9,686 nt of DNA from Roseomonas sp. (lineage in GTDB: Bacteria; Pseudomonadota; Alphaproteobacteria; Acetobacterales; Acetobacteraceae): contig JADCFR010000242.1 in NCBI GenBank assembly GCA_020249415.1, positions 1-9,686 of the forward strand, in the 5' to 3' direction. Of this stretch, positions 6,063-9,686 are shown in pieces; positions within the stretch are counted from its first letter, which is position 1; the number at the start of each line of letters is the position of its first letter. The notes under the pieces were generated by a model. The model was not told where the DNA came from. It saw only the letters and a list, made by a program, of their open reading frames with translations, and ran no database searches. Both the position numbers and the translations under genes were made by a program.

Positions 6063-6836
6063 ATGACCCAAGCCCGCCCGCGCATCGCCCTTTTTGTCAC
6101 CTGTCTGGTGGACCTTTATCGGCCCACGGTCGGCTTTGCTGCCATCAAGCTGCTGGAAGAAGCCGGCTGCCTGGTAGAAGTGCCGCCAAGCCAAACCTGC
6201 TGTGGCCAGCCCGCCTATAATTCCGGCGACCGTGCCAATGCCAAGGCTTTGGCCCGCGCGGTGGTAGATGCCTTCCAGGGCTATGATTATGTGGTGGCCC
6301 CGTCTGGCTCCTGCGCCGGCATGATCGCGCATCACTACCCGGCGCTATTTGATGATGACCCGCATTATCGCGGTAAATCTGAAGCACTCGCCGCGCGCAC
6401 GCATGAACTTGTATCCTTCCTGACCGATGTGATGGGCATGGAAAAGGTCGCCGCGCGGTTGGATGGCAGCGTCACCTATCATGATTCCTGTTCGGGCCTC
6501 AGGGAGATGGGCGTGAAGGCGCAGCCGCGCAAATTGCTCAAGACCGTTGAAGGTTTAAGTCTGATCGAATTGGCGGAACCGGAAATCTGCTGCGGTTTTG
6601 GCGGGACCTTCTGCGTGAAATATCCGGATATTTCCGTGCGTATGGTGACCGATAAATGCCGCGACATCCAGGCGACCGGTGCGGGCACCTTGCTCGCGGG
6701 CGATATGGGCTGCCTGTTGAATATGGCGGGGCGGCTGAAGCGCGAAGGGTCTTCCGTGAAGGTGCGCCATGTGGCGGAAGTGCTGGCCGGCATGACGCGC
6801 GATGCCGCGCCGATTGGGGATGCGAAGAAGGGCTGA
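6063..6836 (+). CDS. lutA: LutA/YkgE-type cysteine-rich (CCG) (Fe-S)-binding protein
   Basis: The 257-residue product has the two CCG domains of LutA, the glycolate/lactate oxidase-type subunit of the LutABC L-lactate oxidation complex (also GlpC/HdrB-type CCG proteins). The first domain has Cys14, CCGQP (Cys46-Cys47) and Cys84; the second has Cys143, CCGFGGTFC (Cys176, Cys177, Cys184) and Cys217. Both sets are complete, so cluster binding should be intact. Length is normal for LutA. The ATG at 6063 is used because the family start (PRIALFVTCLVDLYRP) follows at once. LutB and LutC are not encoded here: upstream is the SirB1-family gene, and downstream a convergent gene begins one base after the stop. 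The protein may work with partners encoded elsewhere or have another redox role. The family call is firm; the lactate role is an inference. Confidence 0.9.
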   Translation: MTQARPRIALFVTCLVDLYRPTVGFAAIKLLEEAGCLVEVPPSQTCCGQPAYNSGDRANAKALARAVVDAFQGYDYVVAPSGSCAGMIAHHYPALFDDDPHYRGKSEALAARTHELVSFLTDVMGMEKVAARLDGSVTYHDSCSGLREMGVKAQPRKLLKTVEGLSLIELAEPEICCGFGGTFCVKYPDISVRMVTDKCRDIQATGAGTLLAGDMGCLLNMAGRLKREGSSVKVRHVAEVLAGMTRDAAPIGDAKKG

Positions 6837-6837
6837 T

Positions 6838-7446
6838 TTATTCCGCCATTGCAAAGGGGCGGATGCGGCTGATCAGATCCTCTGCCGTGTTGACCCCGCC
6901 AAGCGATGCGCCAAGCCCCATCGCGGTCAGCGCCTGTGCGGTCCAGGTGTTGCAGTTATTGAACAAATGAAACCGCCCGGTCGCCGGGTAGAATAGGCTG
7001 AAGGGGTAGATGCCGCGCGCCGTCACCTCCGCGCGGCCCGCCCCGGCGCGGTCAAAACTATGGCGCAGAAACACCAGTAATCGGCGGAGCCCCTGCGTAT
7101 CCACCGCAAATGGCAGGATCGTGACCTGCGGCCAGAGGCGCGCCGGGTGATCCGGCAAGCCTGCCACATGCATGACCGCCGGCCCCGGAAAGGCCGCGCG
7201 CAAGGCCAGCCAGGCACCGGCTTCGCGCGCAGGATAAAATTCCGCATCGCCCCAGCCGAATTCGAAAAACCTTGCCTGGGGAAAATCGGCGATTTCCGGG
7301 ATCACGCTTTCAGGCACATCGGCGCGGGCCAACACAATGCCGCTATGCCAGCCATTGCTGGCCACCCAAATCCGCTGCGCGGCTTCGCGTGCAAGCGCGA
7401 ATGCCGGCGCAAGAAGCAGCGCGCCAAGGACGGCGCGGCGCCACAT
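6838..7446 (-). CDS. Exported DUF2459 protein, last gene of the minus-strand block
   Basis: This 202-residue protein has a Sec signal peptide (basic MWRRAV, hydrophobic LGALLLAPAF, likely cleavage after Ala19 in ALA/REAA). The mature part matches DUF2459: VASNGWHSGIV (28-38, His34), FEFGWGDAEFY (61-71) and LFNNCNTWTAQAL (161-173, Cys165). The biochemical role of the family is not established. The order of an early His and a late NNCNTW motif resembles circularly permuted NlpC/P60-like cysteine enzymes, so a cell-wall or lipid hydrolase role is a guess worth testing. The ATG at 7446 shares its A with the TGA of the fasciclin gene (TGATG), so the two are probably translationally coupled; a GTG at 7449 is the alternative. 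The stop falls one base from the stop of convergent lutA, with no terminator between them. Confidence 0.85.
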   Translation of the reverse strand: MWRRAVLGALLLAPAFALAREAAQRIWVASNGWHSGIVLARADVPESVIPEIADFPQARFFEFGWGDAEFYPAREAGAWLALRAAFPGPAVMHVAGLPDHPARLWPQVTILPFAVDTQGLRRLLVFLRHSFDRAGAGRAEVTARGIYPFSLFYPATGRFHLFNNCNTWTAQALTAMGLGASLGGVNTAEDLISRIRPFAMAE

Positions 7447-7952
7447 CACGTCGGGATCAGCACGCCCTGCACAACATGCACCACGCCATTTCTCGCCATC
7501 ACATTGGCACGGATGATGCTTGCCGAAGCACCCGAAGGCGCCTGGCCCGGACGTGCCGCCTGAATACGCGGGCTATCAGCCGTACCGCCCACCACACGCA
7601 CATCAATGCCGCCCAACATCCGAATGCGCCCGCCGCGCGCCTGAATATCCGCGAGGCTTAGCCGCCCGCCCGCGATCAGGTTGAGCAACCCTTCGCGGTC
7701 ACCGTTACGAATGCGCTCCGGCGCACCCGACCAGGCGAGGTTGGTCGGCGCGAGCACGGTGTAGATGCCCGGACGGTCAAACAATTCGGAAGCGAGGCCA
7801 GAACTGCGCAACGCAGCGCGGAAACTGGAGAGATTTGAATCACTGCCAATGACATCCATGAGCGGCGGGCCGCCTTCCGGCGCCACCTGCGCGCAGCCAT
7901 TCAGCAAAAGGGCAGCACCGCCGACGGCGAATAGGGAACGACGCGACAGCAT
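7446..7952 (-). CDS. Fasciclin (FAS1) domain lipoprotein
   Basis: The 168-residue product begins with a lipoprotein signal: twin basic MLSRRSLF, a hydrophobic stretch and a lipobox ending LLNGC, with Cys20 as the lipidation site. One FAS1 domain follows (about residues 31-167). The H1-like segment is YTVLAPTNLAW (64-74, family pattern TVFAPTNxAF), and the closing segment is NGVVHVVQGVLIP (155-167, family pattern NGVIHVIDxVLLP). FAS1 domains mediate adhesion or protein contacts, so this is a likely membrane-anchored periplasmic adhesion or scaffold protein. AGGAG lies about eight bases upstream of the ATG at 7952, a good ribosome binding site. Its stop overlaps the start of the DUF2459 gene. 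It lies 95 bases after the OmpA-like gene, a gap with small hairpins. Confidence 0.92.
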   Translation of the reverse strand: MLSRRSLFAVGGAALLLNGCAQVAPEGGPPLMDVIGSDSNLSSFRAALRSSGLASELFDRPGIYTVLAPTNLAWSGAPERIRNGDREGLLNLIAGGRLSLADIQARGGRIRMLGGIDVRVVGGTADSPRIQAARPGQAPSGASASIIRANVMARNGVVHVVQGVLIPT

Positions 7953-8025
7953 CGGCGTTTCTCCTTGGCATAGGGGGCGAATCGGCCCCGGTTTTCCTGC
8001 CCCCCCTTCTGACGCCGCGCGGTTG

Positions 8026-8041
8026 AAGGGGCAAGCCCCTT
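8026..8041 (-). terminator. Small hairpin between the OmpA-like and fasciclin genes
   Basis: AAGGGG at 8026-8031 and CCCCTT at 8036-8041 form a 6-bp stem with a 4-base loop, six bases after the stop of the OmpA-like gene on the minus strand. A second small stem (GGGGC at 7974-7978, GCCCC at 7985-7989) follows before the fasciclin gene. Neither has a T-run, so partial termination or RNA processing between the two genes is possible but weakly supported. Confidence 0.3.
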
Positions 8042-8047
8042 GATGGC

Positions 8048-8479
8048 TTACGGGGGCGGCATCAGCACGATGGTGACGCTGCGCGATGGGGGCTCGGCGG
8101 CGCGAACCGTCGGGCTGAATTGGGCGCTGCGCGCTTCGGACCTTAGCCGTTCCGGCGCAACGCCGCGCTCCGCCAGGGCATTGGTTACGGCGCGGGCGCG
8201 CTGCGCCGCCAATTGGATGGAGGTTGTGGCCCCACCTTCCTGCCCGGCATGGCCCAGGATGCAGATATTGCGCCCTGGTTCCGCCAAGGCCGCTTCGATG
8301 GCCGCCGCCAGCGGAGAGCGCGCGGCTTCCGGGATAGTGGCGCTGCCGCGCGGGAAAGCGATGGAAAACACATCATCTTCCAGCTTTTCCGCACCAACGC
8401 AGGAAAAGCGATAGGGTTGCGCCAACGCCGGCAGCGCCGCGAGCGCCATGATGATGGCGAGCCATGGGCCAGGCTTCAT
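8048..8479 (-). CDS. Small periplasmic OmpA-like C-terminal domain protein
   Basis: This 143-residue protein has a Sec signal peptide (MKPGPW, hydrophobic core, likely cleavage after Ala20 in PALA/QP). A single OmpA-like (MotB/Pal-type) domain then covers about residues 32-140. Landmarks are the AFPRGSATIP strand region, ICILGHAGQEGG (72-83), LAAQRARAVTNALAERGV (90-107, with the conserved RA) and RSVTIVLMP at the end. The GHxD motif of peptidoglycan-binding members reads GHAG here, so the key Asp appears to be missing and wall binding may be weak or lost. Cys27 and Cys73 could form a disulfide. It lacks a lipobox and a beta-barrel, so it should be soluble in the periplasm. Its ATG overlaps the TGA of the upstream oxygenase gene by four bases (ATGA), indicating translational coupling. 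Confidence 0.85.
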   Translation of the reverse strand: MKPGPWLAIIMALAALPALAQPYRFSCVGAEKLEDDVFSIAFPRGSATIPEAARSPLAAAIEAALAEPGRNICILGHAGQEGGATTSIQLAAQRARAVTNALAERGVAPERLRSEARSAQFSPTVRAAEPPSRSVTIVLMPPP

Positions 8480-9684
8480 ACCGGCAGCAAAATCTCCGCC
8501 GCGCGGAGCTTTTCAATCAGCGCCGCGGTCTTGGCGCCTGGGCAGGCAAGGGCCAGAGAGGTTTCCGTAATGCTGGGCTGGGTGATGATCCAGGCTGCGG
8601 CCTCAACCTCCTCAGCGGTGATCGGCAGGATGCCCATTTCGGTGCGCAGCCCATAATCCGCGCCACGGCGGACGGTTTTGACATTGGGGCGCACACGGAA
8701 GGCGGGTGTGCTGCCGGTTTCGGTTGTGGGCGCTGCGCCGCGTGCCGCCAGCAGATCATACCCGCCGCGTTCATAGCGGTAATGCGCGAGGAAGTTTTCA
8801 ACGGCCTGCAGGAATTTCGGATCGCGCGACCATTCGCCGATGCGTTGGCCCAGCAAGGCGGCACGTTGCGTCAGCGCATATTTCGCCGCCGCCGAGCCAT
8901 CCTGCCGCGGCAAGGGCTTGCGAAACTCCGCATCATGGAAGGCGCGCTCGGTCAGCAGCCCCATGAAATCAACACCCATCGGTGCATGCACACCGTAAGC
9001 GATATGCACTGAATTGGGCGCTTCGGCCAGGGCATCATGGTACCAGCCACGCGGCAGATAGAGCAGATCACCCTTTTTCAGATGCGCCTTCACGCGCAAG
9101 GCGCCCTTGGCTTTTTCGTGAAATTCCTGACCCTGGCTGCGAAAGATTGCATGCGCCACCGGCCATTCCGCGCGGCCTTCCCAGATGTTCCAGGTCTTTT
9201 CCCCTTCCACCTGCACGGCCCAGACATCATGCGTGTCATAATGCGCGTGAAACGCCTTATGGCTCTGCCAGGAGACATAGACATTGGCCTGCGCCTTGCC
9301 GAGGCCAGCGCCTTCCAGCGCTTTGGAAACGCCGGCCAAACCTGGCGTCAGGCTATCCACATCATTCATCACAATGGAAGCGCCACGCGCCACCCATTCC
9401 TGCACCTTGGCGGGGATGGGTTGCAGAGTGGTGGCGCCATCGCGCGACATCTCGCTTTGGCTATATTGCGCGGCAGGGATCGTGGCGCTGTCCAGCACCA
9501 CCTTAAGGCTGCGTTCGGACCAGATATGCGTCATGCCCAGCAGGCGATTAATGCCGGCCCAATCCAGCACATGAGCGAATTTCTCGGCAGCGCCCGGCAG
9601 ATGCAGCGGCTGCTGATCGTAATATTCGGCAAAGAAACGGTCCGGCGACAAGGGCGCCAGGATATCGGCCAGGGTCGTGCTCAT
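8476..9684 (-). CDS. JmjC/cupin-4 family 2-oxoglutarate-Fe(II) oxygenase-like protein
   Basis: The 402-residue cytoplasmic product belongs to the cupin-4/JmjC group, which includes the ribosomal oxygenase RoxA/YcfD. These enzymes hydroxylate protein side chains using Fe(II), oxygen and 2-oxoglutarate. The iron-binding HxD motif is HYD (His148, Asp150) in FHAHYDTHDVWAVQVEGEKTWNIW, and the distal His is His216 in GDLLYLPRGWYHDA. This is the same spacing logic as in RoxA. An N-terminal helical part (residues 1-60) with the QQPLHLPG entry motif and a C-terminal winged-helix-like part (about 300-402) complete the family pattern. The ATG at 9684 opens the family N-terminus (LSPDRFFAEYYDQQPLHLPG), but only two bases of upstream sequence are present, so its ribosome binding site and promoter cannot be seen. 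It is first in the four-gene minus-strand block. The substrate is unknown. Confidence 0.9.
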   Translation of the reverse strand: MSTTLADILAPLSPDRFFAEYYDQQPLHLPGAAEKFAHVLDWAGINRLLGMTHIWSERSLKVVLDSATIPAAQYSQSEMSRDGATTLQPIPAKVQEWVARGASIVMNDVDSLTPGLAGVSKALEGAGLGKAQANVYVSWQSHKAFHAHYDTHDVWAVQVEGEKTWNIWEGRAEWPVAHAIFRSQGQEFHEKAKGALRVKAHLKKGDLLYLPRGWYHDALAEAPNSVHIAYGVHAPMGVDFMGLLTERAFHDAEFRKPLPRQDGSAAAKYALTQRAALLGQRIGEWSRDPKFLQAVENFLAHYRYERGGYDLLAARGAAPTTETGSTPAFRVRPNVKTVRRGADYGLRTEMGILPITAEEVEAAAWIITQPSITETSLALACPGAKTAALIEKLRAAEILLPV

Positions 9685-9686
9685 GC

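Noticed and set aside
8464..9012. Plus-strand frame of 182 codons opposite the cupin gene
   Set aside because: Antisense shadow of the JmjC/cupin-4 oxygenase; no ribosome binding site and no recognisable family.
1..9686. Mobile element, phage, CRISPR, toxin-antitoxin or defence system
   Set aside because: No transposase, integrase, nuclease, repeat-spacer array or toxin-like pair was seen, and codon style is even across the confident genes.

Overview
The window is ordinary, gene-dense, GC-rich chromosomal DNA. Gene content and codon style suggest an alphaproteobacterium, most likely Rhodospirillales/Acetobacteraceae: HemW, a SirB1/TPR protein, a LutA-type CCG protein, a DUF4212 symporter subunit, an MHS-family transporter, and dense GC-ending codons with short coupled intergenic gaps. 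The lineage is an inference from style and families, not a search result. I see no rRNA, tRNA, CRISPR array, insertion sequence, integrase or phage gene.

Left part (1-3564). A minus-strand DUF4212 gene, the small subunit of a sodium/solute symporter, runs off the left edge. It is divergent from an unrecognised 206-residue protein (419-1039). A 343-base gap follows, with an AT-rich patch holding three similar, regularly spaced repeats and a plausible promoter. After it comes an MHS-family MFS transporter of 558 residues with a large extra soluble segment containing two cysteines. A strong stem-loop closes that gene. A small NTF2/SnoaL-like protein follows, with a clear ribosome binding site and an extended -10 promoter.

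Middle part (3565-6836), all on the plus strand. It holds a doubtful small ORF, hemW (radical-SAM family heme chaperone), a SirB1-family protein with a TPR-like tail, and a stand-alone LutA/YkgE-type cysteine-rich (CCG) protein. Gaps are short (14-46 bases), so these may be partly co-transcribed, though lutA may also have its own leaderless promoter.

Right part (6838-9684), all on the minus strand, read from right to left: a JmjC/cupin-4 oxygenase, a small OmpA-like periplasmic protein (4-base ATGA overlap), a fasciclin-domain lipoprotein, and an exported DUF2459 protein (TGATG coupling). The last three all carry export signals, so the block looks like an envelope-related operon headed by a cytoplasmic oxygenase. 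It converges on lutA with a single base between the two stop codons.

I found no convincing new defence, mobile or RNA-guided system. The best leads are the repeats upstream of the transporter, the resemblance of DUF2459 to circularly permuted NlpC/P60 (LRAT/YiiX-like) enzymes, and the oddly composed envelope operon.
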